DNA of 64,000 bases from positions 1 through 64,000 of the forward strand of contig NZ_JAGPXX010000020.1 of NCBI RefSeq assembly GCF_018070345.1, read 5' to 3'. Both the position numbers and the translations under genes were made by a program. Shown in pieces: positions 23,339 to 31,795 of the stretch (within the stretch, counting starts at the first letter, position 1; each line of letters opens with the position of its first letter). This DNA comes from Streptomyces sp. F63. GTDB taxonomy: Bacteria; Actinomycetota; Actinomycetes; Streptomycetales; Streptomycetaceae. Below the pieces are notes generated by a model. It was not told the origin of the DNA, ran no database searches, and saw only the letters and a list, made by a program, of their open reading frames with translations.

Positions 23339-24394
23339 TCAGCGGTCGGCGAGGGCCTTGGCCAGGGCGTCGGCGAACAGGTCCGTCGTCCGGGGATCGC
23401 GGACCGCCAGCCGCAGCCACTCCGCACCGAGCCCGGGGAACGTGTCGCCCCGGCGGACCGCGAAGCCGCGCTCGCGCAGCCGTTCCCGTACAGCGGCGGC
23501 GTCCGGCAGCCGGAGCAGCACGAACGGCCCCGCGGCCGGGCCGCAGACCGCGACCTCGCCGAACTCCGCGAGCCGCGCCAGGAGATGCTCCCGGTCCGCC
23601 GCCACGCGCTCCGCGGCGCGCGCCGCCTCCGCGAGCGCCGCCGGCTCACAGCAGGCCTCCGCCGCGGCGAGGGCCGGCGCGGACACCGGCCACAGCGGCT
23701 GGGCGCGCTCCAGCGCCGCGATCCGCTCCGGTTCCGCGAGGACGTAGCCGACCCGCAGCCCGGCCAGGCCCCAGGTCTTGGTGAGGCTGCGCAGCACCAC
23801 CAGACCCGGCAGCTCCGTCCGCGAGGCCAGCGAGGCCCGCTCGCCCGGCACGGCGTCCATGAAGGCCTCGTCGACGACGAGCAGCCGCCCGGGCCGGGCC
23901 AGCGACGCGAGACCGTCCGGGCCGTCCGCGGGATGGAGCACGGAGGTCGGGTTGGTGGGGTTGCCGATCACGACCAGGTCGGCGTCCTCCGGCACGGAAT
24001 CCGGCCGGAGCCGGAAGCCGTCCTCGCGCCGCAGCAGCACCCGCTCCACTGGGTGGCCGGCGTTCCGCAGGGCCGCCTCCGGCTCGGTGAACTGCGGGTG
24101 CACCACCACCGGGCGGCGGGCCGCGAAGGCCCGGGCGACCAGGACGAACGCCTCCGCCGCCCCGGCCGTCAAGAGCACCCGGGAGACGGGCAGCCCGTGC
24201 CGGCGCGCGACGGCCTCGCGGGCCGGGGCGCCGTCGGGATAGGCGGCGAGCGTGCCGAGGGAGGCGGCGATCCGGGCCCTGAGCCAGTCCGGGGGCGTAC
24301 CCGCGCGGACGTTGACGGCCAAGTCGGTCAGATCCGTGCCGCGCACCTCGGCGTCGCCGTGGTGGGCCAGATCGGGTCCGGTCGGCGCGGTCAC
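23339..24394 (-). CDS. cobC: CobC-type threonine-phosphate decarboxylase-like PLP enzyme
   Basis: A 351-residue fold-type I PLP enzyme similar to histidinol-phosphate aminotransferase. The PLP lysine is in LRSLTKTWGLAGLRVGYVLA, the aspartate region is LLVVDEAFMD, and NPTNPTSVLHP binds PLP. In cobalamin operons this protein (CobC/CobD decarboxylase type, Rv2231c-like in actinobacteria) provides the aminopropanol arm. The start is a GTG at 24394 that overlaps the cobE stop (GTGA), with AGGAC upstream. It is the last gene of the operon. Confidence 0.87.
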   Translation of the reverse strand: MTAPTGPDLAHHGDAEVRGTDLTDLAVNVRAGTPPDWLRARIAASLGTLAAYPDGAPAREAVARRHGLPVSRVLLTAGAAEAFVLVARAFAARRPVVVHPQFTEPEAALRNAGHPVERVLLRREDGFRLRPDSVPEDADLVVIGNPTNPTSVLHPADGPDGLASLARPGRLLVVDEAFMDAVPGERASLASRTELPGLVVLRSLTKTWGLAGLRVGYVLAEPERIAALERAQPLWPVSAPALAAAEACCEPAALAEAARAAERVAADREHLLARLAEFGEVAVCGPAAGPFVLLRLPDAAAVRERLRERGFAVRRGDTFPGLGAEWLRLAVRDPRTTDLFADALAKALADR

Positions 24395-25293
24395 GGGAGT
24401 CCTGCCTTCTGTCGGGTGCGGGCCTGCCCCGGTTCCGGCGGAGCGGGGGCGGGGCCTGCGGGACGCGGAGCTGCCGGGCGGCGGCCCGCGGGCCGGAGGG
24501 CCGTGGAGTGCGGATCCGCGGAGTGCGGGTCCGCGGGGGCGGGGGCGGGGGCTGCCGGCATGAGGGGCTGCCGGTTGGCGGCACACGGGGCCGGAGCCCG
24601 CGAGGTGGTGCCGGGCGGCTCCGGGACGGCCGGGTGGCCGGCCACGGCCACCGTCGCCCGGGACGAGGCGGACTTGGGCACGAGGAGCACGGCCCCGGGC
24701 CCCGCGGCGAGCAGGGCGGCGGCCTCGGCCACACTGGGCGTGCCCGTCGCGCCGAGCACGGTGGGGGACGGGTGCGGGACGTCCACGGCGGCCAGCTCCG
24801 CCGCCGGGTACGTCACCAGTGGTACGCCGAGCCGGGCCGCCGCCCCGGCGATGCCCGGCTCACCGGCCTTGGCCTCGGCCGTCGCCAGCACGGCGACCGC
24901 CGGGCCCCGCCGCCCGGCCGCTCCGGCCGGGCCTGCTTCGGCCGGGCCCGCTCCGGCCGTGTCGGCGGCTCCGGCGATTCCCGCCGTCTCCAGCGCCTCC
25001 CGGAGCAGCGCGAGCACCTCGTCCGCGGTGACCCCGGCCCGCGCACCGACCCCGGCCGCGAGCACCGGGTACCGGCCGCCGTCCTCGCCTGCTCCGCCGT
25101 CCTCGCCTGCTCCGCCTGCTCCGCCTGCTCCGCCGGCCCCGCCGGCCCCGCGGTCCCGTACGGCGCCGGGCGGCCCGGCCCCGACGGCCGTCGCCGGAAC
25201 GGCCGTTCGGAAAGCGGTTGTGCCGCTACCGGTCGTCCGGGCCGGGCGGTTCCGGGGGCCCGCCGTGATCCGCTCGGCGGCGGCCCCCGTCAT
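24391..25293 (-). CDS. cobE: CobE/CbiG C-terminal-domain cobalamin biosynthesis protein with long flanking tails
   Basis: A 300-residue protein. The recognisable core, residues about 75-215, matches the CobE/CbiG C-terminal fold: AAGVGARAGVTADEVLALLR, ATAEAKAGEPGIAGAAARLG, PLVTYPAAELAAVDVPHPSP, VLLVPKSASSRATVAVA. CobE-like domains take part in the ring-contraction part of corrin synthesis, at the precorrin level. It is flanked by low-complexity tails: an N-terminal Gly/Ala run with short GGA repeats, and about 85 C-terminal residues rich in Pro, Ala and Arg. The ATG overlaps the cobB stop and the stop overlaps the cobC start, so all three are coupled. The C-terminal tail may be dispensable or a frame drift; the core assignment is firm. 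Confidence 0.8.
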   Translation of the reverse strand: MTGAAAERITAGPRNRPARTTGSGTTAFRTAVPATAVGAGPPGAVRDRGAGGAGGAGGAGGAGEDGGAGEDGGRYPVLAAGVGARAGVTADEVLALLREALETAGIAGAADTAGAGPAEAGPAGAAGRRGPAVAVLATAEAKAGEPGIAGAAARLGVPLVTYPAAELAAVDVPHPSPTVLGATGTPSVAEAAALLAAGPGAVLLVPKSASSRATVAVAGHPAVPEPPGTTSRAPAPCAANRQPLMPAAPAPAPADPHSADPHSTALRPAGRRPAAPRPAGPAPAPPEPGQARTRQKAGLP

Positions 25294-27026
25294 CCCGCGC
25301 ACCGCCCGACGAATCTGCGGGCGGTGCCCGGGGCGCCCGCCCAGTGCAGATGGACGTAGGAGGCGTGCAGGCCCCCCTGGACGAAGCCCTCGACGCGGCG
25401 CGACGGCCGGTGCAGCCCCCAGGCCGGTGCGGTGCCGGCGCCCGGCTCGATCACCGTGCGGTGGAACTCGTGTCCGCGCAGCCTCGCCCCCACCGGGGCC
25501 AGCGCGCTGTCCGACAGGGCCACGGCCTCGCGGTAGCCGAGCGTCAGCCGCTCCGTCATCCGCGCCTCCGCGTCCAGGACCCCGCACATCGGCCTGCCGT
25601 CCAGCGACCGGGCCAGGTACAGCAGGCCGGCGCATTCCGCCGCCACGGGGGCGCCCCGGGCGGCGAGCGCCGCGACGGCCTCGCGCAGCGGCTCGTTCGC
25701 CGACAGCTCGGGCGCGTACATCTCGGGAAAGCCGCCGCCGACGACCAGTCCGGCGGTGCCCGGCGGCAGCTTCTCGTCGCGCAGCGGGTCGACGGTGACG
25801 ACCTCGGCGCCCGCCGCCGTGAGGAGTTCGGCGTGTTCGGCGTACGAGAAGGTGAACGCCGGCCCGCCGGCGACGGCGATCACCGGGCGGCCGGGCCGGT
25901 CCCGGGAGTCCGGCGCCGGTGCGTCCGGTCCGGCCGGTGCGCTCGCGGCGGAGCCCGGGCGGGCCTGCGGACCGCTGCGGGAGCCGGCCCGGCGCGCCCC
26001 GGTCCCGTGCCCGGGCGGGTCCGGCTCCGGGGCCGCCGGGCGGTGCGCGAGCCGGTCCCCGGGCCGCTCGGCCTCCGCCCCGGGGGGCACCGCCCCCGGG
26101 GAACCCGCCGGGACCGGGGAGACGGGGGAGCCCGGGGAGCCCGGGAGAGTGCCGTGGGCCGCGCTCCCCGTCACCGGGACCCGCCCCGCCCGGAGTTCCC
26201 CCGTCCCCGCTTCCGCCGCCGGGTCCCACACCGGTCCCGGCACGGGCGGGGCGCTGCGTGCCAGGGCGAACAGCGCGTCCAGATCACAGCCGGCGCGCAC
26301 CCGCTCCGCCAGGGCCGCGACCGACGCGACCGCCTCCGCCCGCCGCTCGGCGGCCGGCACCAGCCCCAGGTGGCGCGAGGGCGTACCGGCGTCCGGTGAG
26401 CGGCGCAGCGCGCCCAGCACCGGCACCCCGGACGCGTCCAGGGCCTCCCGCAGCAGTTCCTCGTGCCGGTCGGAGCCGAGCTTGTTGAGGATCACCCCGG
26501 CGAGCCGCACCTCCGGGTCCCAGGAGGCGAAGCCGTGCACCAGTGCCGCCACCGAACGCGACTGCGAGGACGCGTCCACGACCAGCACCACGGGGGCCCG
26601 GAGCACCTTCGCCACCTGCGCCGTCGAGGCGAGTTCGCCCTGCCCGGCGGCACCGTCGTAGAGGCCCATCACGCCCTCGACGACGGCCAGGTCGGCGCCG
26701 GCCGCGCCGTGCAGGAAGAGCGGGGCGATCCGCTCGGGGCCGCACAGATACGCGTCCAGGTTGCGTCCGGGGCGGCCGGCGGCGAGCGCGTGGTAGCCCG
26801 GGTCGATGTAGTCGGGGCCGACCTTGTGCGGGGAGACGGTGAGACCGCGGCCGGCGTAGGCGGCCATCAGGCCGGTGGCCACGGTCGTCTTGCCGCTGCC
26901 CGAGGCGGGCGCGGCGATCACCAGGCGCGGCACCCGGTGCGGGGCCGTGGCGGGCCCGGCCGCGGACGGCGCCGCGCCCGGGCCGGCGGCGGAGGGGCCG
27001 GCGGCGGAGGGGCCGGCGGTGCTCAC
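25290..27026 (-). CDS. cobB: Cobyrinate a,c-diamide synthase CobB with a long internal linker
   Basis: A 578-residue amidotransferase that amidates the a and c carboxylates of (hydrogeno)cobyrinate using glutamine and ATP. The N-terminal ATPase half has the P-loop APASGSGKTTVATG and HKVGPDYIDPGYH; the C-terminal class I glutaminase half has the nucleophile in AAECAGLLYLAR and the terminal ASYVHLHW histidine. Family members are about 440-470 residues. The excess is a Pro/Gly/Ala/Ser-rich linker of roughly 125 residues between the halves (about 263-390), plus an Ala/Gly-rich N-terminal tail. The GTG at 27026 overlaps the cobO stop (GTGA); another GTG three bases upstream is possible. Confidence 0.92.
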   Translation of the reverse strand: MSTAGPSAAGPSAAGPGAAPSAAGPATAPHRVPRLVIAAPASGSGKTTVATGLMAAYAGRGLTVSPHKVGPDYIDPGYHALAAGRPGRNLDAYLCGPERIAPLFLHGAAGADLAVVEGVMGLYDGAAGQGELASTAQVAKVLRAPVVLVVDASSQSRSVAALVHGFASWDPEVRLAGVILNKLGSDRHEELLREALDASGVPVLGALRRSPDAGTPSRHLGLVPAAERRAEAVASVAALAERVRAGCDLDALFALARSAPPVPGPVWDPAAEAGTGELRAGRVPVTGSAAHGTLPGSPGSPVSPVPAGSPGAVPPGAEAERPGDRLAHRPAAPEPDPPGHGTGARRAGSRSGPQARPGSAASAPAGPDAPAPDSRDRPGRPVIAVAGGPAFTFSYAEHAELLTAAGAEVVTVDPLRDEKLPPGTAGLVVGGGFPEMYAPELSANEPLREAVAALAARGAPVAAECAGLLYLARSLDGRPMCGVLDAEARMTERLTLGYREAVALSDSALAPVGARLRGHEFHRTVIEPGAGTAPAWGLHRPSRRVEGFVQGGLHASYVHLHWAGAPGTARRFVGRCAG

Positions 27027-27619
27027 CACTCGATGCCCCGCTGGCCCTTCTGGCCCGCGTCCATCGGGTGCTTCACCTTCGTCATCTCGGTGACCAGATC
27101 GGCCGCCTCCAGCAGTTCCGGCGGAGCGTTGCGGCCGGTGACCACGACGTGCTGGGTGCCCGGCCGGCCGCGCAGCACCGAGACGACCTCCGCCGTGTCG
27201 ATCCAGCCCCAGTGCAGCGGATAGGCGAACTCGTCCAGGACGTACAGGCGGTGGGTCTCGGCCGCGAGGTCCCGCTTGACCTGCTCCCAGCCCTCCCGGG
27301 CCGCCTCCTCGCTCGACCCCATGTCCCGCTGCGTCCAGGACCAGCCCTCACCCATCTTGTGCCAGACGACGGGGCCGCCCTCGCCCGAGGCGCCCAGGAC
27401 GCGCAGGGCGCGCTCCTCGCCGACCCGCCACTTCGCGGACTTCACGAACTGGAACACCCCCACCGGCCATCCCTGGTTCCAGGCCCGCAGCGCCATTCCG
27501 AAGGCGGCTGTGGACTTCCCCTTGCCGGGGCCCGTGTGCACCATCAGCAGCGGCCGGTTGCGGCGCTGACGGGTCGTCAGTCCGTCGTCCGGCACCGTGC
27601 TCGGCTGTCCCTGCGGCAT
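27023..27619 (-). CDS. cobO: Corrinoid adenosyltransferase CobO
   Basis: A 198-residue CobA/CobO/BtuR-type ATP:corrinoid adenosyltransferase that adds the 5'-deoxyadenosyl ligand to cob(I)yrinate a,c-diamide. The P-loop is VHTGPGKGKSTAAFGMALRA, with FVKSAKWRVGEERAL, WTQRD and VLDEFAYPLHWGWID as further family blocks. Its ATG overlaps the chelatase stop by one base (TAATG), and its stop overlaps cobB, so it is tightly coupled on both sides. Confidence 0.96.
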   Translation of the reverse strand: MPQGQPSTVPDDGLTTRQRRNRPLLMVHTGPGKGKSTAAFGMALRAWNQGWPVGVFQFVKSAKWRVGEERALRVLGASGEGGPVVWHKMGEGWSWTQRDMGSSEEAAREGWEQVKRDLAAETHRLYVLDEFAYPLHWGWIDTAEVVSVLRGRPGTQHVVVTGRNAPPELLEAADLVTEMTKVKHPMDAGQKGQRGIEW

Positions 27620-30075
27620 TACGCGGCCCTCCCGGTGGTCCTCGTCGTCCGTGCCGTCCTCGGTCCGGCTCCCTGTCCGGCTCCCTGCCCGGCTCCCTGT
27701 CCGGCTCCCTGTCCGGCCGTCCGGCCGGTGTGGCGTCCGCCCGGCCGGCCGGGCCCCCCTCCCGTGTCCGGCGCGCCCGGTGCCCCCGGGGCGTACGGTG
27801 CGTGCCGCGCGCCCCGGACGCCGCGGACGAGTCCGGCCACACTGTCCGCGCGCAGCTCCTCCAACGTCACCGCCTCGCCGCCCAGTTGGCGGGCCAGCGC
27901 CCCGGCCAGCCCCAGCCGCACCGGTCCCGACTCGCAGTCCACGACCACCGAGGCCGTGCCTTCGGCGGCGAGCAGGCGCGCGGCCCGGGCCACCGGTGTG
28001 AGCGGATCGGCCCCGCGCCCGGCGTGCGCTCCGCCGCCCGTACCGCCGTGCCCGCCGGCCCCGGCACCCCGCGCGGCGGTCGCCCGGCCGTCCGTGACGA
28101 CCACCAGCAGCGGCCGCCGCGACGCGTCCCGCAGCCGCTCCACCCGCAGCACCTCCCGGGCCCGCAGCAGCCCGGCGGCCAGCGGGGTGCGACCGCCCGT
28201 CGGCAGCCCTTCCAGCCGCGCCGCGGCCGCGTCCACGGAGGAGGTCGGCGGCAGCACCAGCTCCGCGTCCACGCCACGGAACGTGACCAGCCCGACCTTG
28301 TCGCGCCGCTGGTACGCGTCCAGCAGCAGCGACAGCACGGCGCCCTTGACCGCGCTCATCCGCCGCCGCGCCGCCATCGATCCGGAGGCGTCGACGAGGA
28401 ACAGCACGAGATTGCCCTCGCGCCCCTCGCGCACCGCCTCCCGCAGATCGTCGCGGCGCACGACCAGGCCGCTTCCGGCCCGTCCCCGCGCGTGCTGGTA
28501 GGGGGCCGCGGCCCGTACGGTCGCCGCCAGGTGCAGTTTCGCCAGCGCGCCTCGCGGCCGTCGCGCACCGGTGGTGCGCCCGTGCCCGGTACGGGCGCGC
28601 GAGCGACGCCCGGCCGCCCCCTCACCCAGGCCCGGCACGCTCAGCACCCGGGCCCGGAACGGCTCGGCGGCCCCCACCGCGCGCTGCTCCGGGCCGTCGT
28701 CCCCGGCGACCGGGCGGGCCTCCCCGGCAGGCCCGTCCCCGGCGGTCGCGGACGGCTCGCCCGCCGGCTCCCCGGCGCCGTCCGGACGGCTGCCCGGGCT
28801 CTCCCCGGCGCCCCCCTCCTCCGGCCCGCCGGGGCCCTGCTCCGGTGCGCCGTCCCGGTCCGGCGCGTTCCCGTCGCCGGCCCGCCCGCCGTCCGTGCCG
28901 CCGCCGTTCCCGGTGGCTCCGCCGTCCTCGCCCCCGGAACCGTCCGGTCCACCCGCCGGACCCTCCGGCCCGCCGGGGCCCGGGTCCGTCGGGTCGTCGT
29001 CACCGCCGAACTCCTCCAGCGTCCGGTCCAGCAACTCCTCGTCCAGCCCCGGGGCGTCGAACGGATTGCGCCGCCGGCGGTGCGGCAGCGCCAGCAGCGC
29101 CGCGCGCCGCACGTCCTCCTCGCGCACCTCCGTGCGCCCGGCCCAGGCCGCGAGCGCCGTCGCGGTACGGGCCATCACGATGTCCGCGCGCATCCCGTCC
29201 ACCTCGAACGCGGCACAGACCGCCGCGATGCGGCGCAGCGAGCGGTCGTCCAGCAGCACCGACGGCAGCAGGGCGCGCGCCGCCGCGATCCGCTCCCGCA
29301 GCGCCGACTCCTCGGCCGCCCAGCGGGCCGCGAAACCGGCCGGGTCGTCGTCGTGGGCCAGCCGCCGCCGGACGACCTCCACCCGCAGATCCGACTCGCG
29401 GGAGGCGGAGACCTCGACCGTCAGCCCGAACCGGTCGAGCAACTGCGGCCGCAGCTCGCCCTCCTCCGGGTTCATCGTGCCGACCAGCAGGAAGCGCGAG
29501 GCATGCCGCACGGAGACCCCTTCGCGTTCCACATAGGAGGCGCCCATGGCGGCGGCGTCCAGCAGCAGGTCCACCAGGTGGTCGTGGAGGAGGTTGACCT
29601 CGTCGACGTAGAGCACGCCGCGGTGGGCCTCCGCGAGCAGCCCCGGTTCGAACGCCTTCCTCCCCTCCGCCAGGGCGCGTTCGATGTCGAGCGCACCGGC
29701 GAGCCGGTCCTCCGAGGCGCCGACCGGCAGTTCGACCATCCGGGCCGGCCGCTCCGTCCCCGGGCCCGCGGGATGCGGACCGTCGGGGCAGGCACCGTCC
29801 GGCGCCTGCGGATCGCAGGAGAAGCGGCAGCCGGGCACCACGGCGACCGGCGGCAGCAGGGCCGACAGCGCACGCACGGCGGTCGACTTGGCGGTGCCCT
29901 TCTCGCCGCGCACCAGCACCCCGCCCACGGCCGGGGACACCGCGTTCAGCAGCAGTCCCAGCCGCAGATCGTCCATGCCGACGATCGCGGTGAACGGGTA
30001 GTGCGGGTCGGGGGAGCGGGAAACGGTGCCGGTCCTGTCGCTCGCGGCCGTGTCGCCCGTGACGGTCTCGCTCAT
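27619..30075 (-). CDS. Magnesium/cobalt chelatase ChlI-ChlD fusion
   Basis: An 818-residue fusion. Residues about 25-355 are the AAA+ ChlI/BchI part (P-loop GVLVRGEKGTAKSTAVRAL, Walker B GVLYVDEVNLLHDHLVD, GTMNPEEGELRPQLLDRFGL). Residues about 375-480 are an acidic, Pro/Gly-rich linker. Residues about 540-790 are a ChlD-type VWA domain with the MIDAS motif DASGSMAARRRMS. In aerobic B12 synthesis such proteins play the CobS/CobT role with CobN. The C-terminus holds a Gly-Gln-Gly-Ala repeat written by four 12-base units at 27665-27712. It lies between cobQ and cobO; no cobN is adjacent. Confidence 0.88.
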   Translation of the reverse strand: MSETVTGDTAASDRTGTVSRSPDPHYPFTAIVGMDDLRLGLLLNAVSPAVGGVLVRGEKGTAKSTAVRALSALLPPVAVVPGCRFSCDPQAPDGACPDGPHPAGPGTERPARMVELPVGASEDRLAGALDIERALAEGRKAFEPGLLAEAHRGVLYVDEVNLLHDHLVDLLLDAAAMGASYVEREGVSVRHASRFLLVGTMNPEEGELRPQLLDRFGLTVEVSASRESDLRVEVVRRRLAHDDDPAGFAARWAAEESALRERIAAARALLPSVLLDDRSLRRIAAVCAAFEVDGMRADIVMARTATALAAWAGRTEVREEDVRRAALLALPHRRRRNPFDAPGLDEELLDRTLEEFGGDDDPTDPGPGGPEGPAGGPDGSGGEDGGATGNGGGTDGGRAGDGNAPDRDGAPEQGPGGPEEGGAGESPGSRPDGAGEPAGEPSATAGDGPAGEARPVAGDDGPEQRAVGAAEPFRARVLSVPGLGEGAAGRRSRARTGHGRTTGARRPRGALAKLHLAATVRAAAPYQHARGRAGSGLVVRRDDLREAVREGREGNLVLFLVDASGSMAARRRMSAVKGAVLSLLLDAYQRRDKVGLVTFRGVDAELVLPPTSSVDAAAARLEGLPTGGRTPLAAGLLRAREVLRVERLRDASRRPLLVVVTDGRATAARGAGAGGHGGTGGGAHAGRGADPLTPVARAARLLAAEGTASVVVDCESGPVRLGLAGALARQLGGEAVTLEELRADSVAGLVRGVRGARHAPYAPGAPGAPDTGGGPGRPGGRHTGRTAGQGAGQGAGQGAGQGAGPRTARTTRTTGRAA
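27665..27712. repeat. 12-bp tandem repeat in the chelatase 3' end
   Basis: Four consecutive 12-base units of CCGGCTCCCTGT (the second ends in C) lie within the coding sequence, in frame, and encode repeated Gln-Gly-Ala-Gly on the minus strand. The copy number could vary between strains without shifting the frame. Confidence 0.75.
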
Positions 30076-30217
30076 GCGGTGCTGCCCTCCGGTGGAACCC
30101 TCGGGAATCGGTCAGGTGCCCGCCCCCGCGGCCCGGACGGCCCGGACGCCGCTCGGCGGGACGGTGCGCCGGGCCACGCGCCCACGGCGGCGCGCCCGGC
30201 GGCGCGGACTGCCGCGT

Positions 30218-31795
30218 TCACGGCGCGCCCGGCGGTACGAACGGCAGGTCCGGCGGCGCCCCCTCCTCGATCAGCCGCAGCAGCGCCCCGGTGTCGGCGT
30301 GCTCCTCGATCAGGTCTCCGAGCCGGTCGAGCTGCTCCTCGCGCAGCTGCCCGAAGGCGGTGTCCGGTGCGGGGACGAAGCGGCGCCCGGCGTCCCGCGC
30401 CACCCGGCGCAGGAAGGCCCGCCGGAAGGCGTCGCTCTCCAGCGAACCGTGCCAGTGCGTGCCCCAGACGGAGCCCGCGTGGCAGCCGTCCAGCGCCCGG
30501 CCCCGCCCGTCGGTCATGAACGGCTCGGCGGCGCCCGCCACCTCCGCGACCCCGTGGTGGATCTCGTAGCCCGCCACCGGTTCGCCCAGGGCCTCACCCG
30601 CCGGCCGGGCCAGGGTCTTCTCCACCGCGAAACGCACCCGCAGCGGCAGCAGGCCCAGCCCGTCGACCGTCCCGGCCCGCGACTCGACCTCGTCCTCGAT
30701 GCGCTCGCCCAGCAACTGGTAGCCGCCGCAGATGCCGAGCACCGGCCGCCCCTCCGCGGCCCGGCGCGCCACGGCCCCGGCGAGCCCGCGTTCGCGCAGC
30801 CAGGCGAGCGCCCGGACGGTGCCGCGGGTGCCCGGGAGGACGACGAGATCGGCGTCGGCCAGCTCCTCCGGCCGGTCGGCGAACCGCACCACGACACCCG
30901 GCTCGGCGGCCAGCGCGTCGACGTCCGTGAAGTTCGACATCAGCGGCACGGCCACCACGGCGACCCGCAGCACCTCCTCGCCGTGCGGCGGTCCGGCGGC
31001 GGACTCGCGCACCGTCCCGCGCAGCGAGAGCCGCAGCCCGTCCTCCTCGTCGATGCCCAGGCCGTGCGCGTACGGCAGAACGCCCAGCACCGGCCGCCCG
31101 GTCAGCCCGCGCAGCATGTCCAGCCCCGGTGCCAGCAGCGACGCGTCGCCGCGGAACTTGTTCACCACATAACCGGCGACCAGCGCCTGGTCGGCGCGGC
31201 TCAGCAGGGCGGTGGTGCCGAAGAAGGAGGCGAACACACCGCCCCGGTCGATGTCGCCGACCACCACGGCCGGCAGTCCGGCCGCCCGGGCGAGCCCCAT
31301 GTTGACGATGTCGTGCCGGCGCAGGTTGATCTCCGCCGGGCTGCCCGCGCCCTCGCAGATCACCGCGTCGTACCGGGCGCGCAGCCGTGCGTAGCAGTCG
31401 AGGACGACCGGGAGCAGCGCCTCCCGGCGGTTCGCGGCCGGGGCCTCCCCGGCGCCCGGGCCGGCCGCGAAGTAGCCCCGGGCACTCAGCTCGCCGGCGG
31501 GCTTGCCGAGCACCACGACCTGGCTGCTGCGGTCGCCGCCGGGCTTGAGCAGCACCGGGTTCATCAGCGCCGACGGCTCCACGCGCGCCGCCTGCGCCTG
31601 CATGGCCTGCGCGCGGCCGATCTCGGCGCCCTCGGGCGTCACGAAGGAGTTCAGCGACATGTTCTGCGCCTTGAACGGGGCCACGGAGACCCCCTTGCGG
31701 GCCAGCCACCGGCAGATGCCGGCGGTGACGACGCTCTTGCCCGCGTCCGACGTGGTTCCCGCGACCAGCAGACCGCCGCCGTCGGTGCCCGTCAT
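30218..31795 (-). CDS. cobQ: Cobyric acid synthase CobQ
   Basis: A 525-residue glutamine amidotransferase that amidates carboxylates b, d, e and g of adenosylcobyrinate a,c-diamide. It opens with the P-loop-like LLVAGTTSDAGKSVVTAGIC and has the CobQ signature VAPFKAQNMSLNSFVT. The class I glutaminase half contains the nucleophile VLGICGGYQLLGERI and the terminal VWGTHWHGSLESD histidine. The ATG at 31795 overlaps the cobD stop (ATGA). A 142-base gap separates its stop from the chelatase gene, where other streptomycetes carry cobN. Confidence 0.96.
   Translation of the reverse strand: MTGTDGGGLLVAGTTSDAGKSVVTAGICRWLARKGVSVAPFKAQNMSLNSFVTPEGAEIGRAQAMQAQAARVEPSALMNPVLLKPGGDRSSQVVVLGKPAGELSARGYFAAGPGAGEAPAANRREALLPVVLDCYARLRARYDAVICEGAGSPAEINLRRHDIVNMGLARAAGLPAVVVGDIDRGGVFASFFGTTALLSRADQALVAGYVVNKFRGDASLLAPGLDMLRGLTGRPVLGVLPYAHGLGIDEEDGLRLSLRGTVRESAAGPPHGEEVLRVAVVAVPLMSNFTDVDALAAEPGVVVRFADRPEELADADLVVLPGTRGTVRALAWLRERGLAGAVARRAAEGRPVLGICGGYQLLGERIEDEVESRAGTVDGLGLLPLRVRFAVEKTLARPAGEALGEPVAGYEIHHGVAEVAGAAEPFMTDGRGRALDGCHAGSVWGTHWHGSLESDAFRRAFLRRVARDAGRRFVPAPDTAFGQLREEQLDRLGDLIEEHADTGALLRLIEEGAPPDLPFVPPGAP

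Noticed and set aside
21360..23420. A 686-codon minus-strand frame upstream of the surface-protein gene
   Set aside because: It spans the opposite strand of two clear genes and two terminator hairpins, and contains no recognisable domain.
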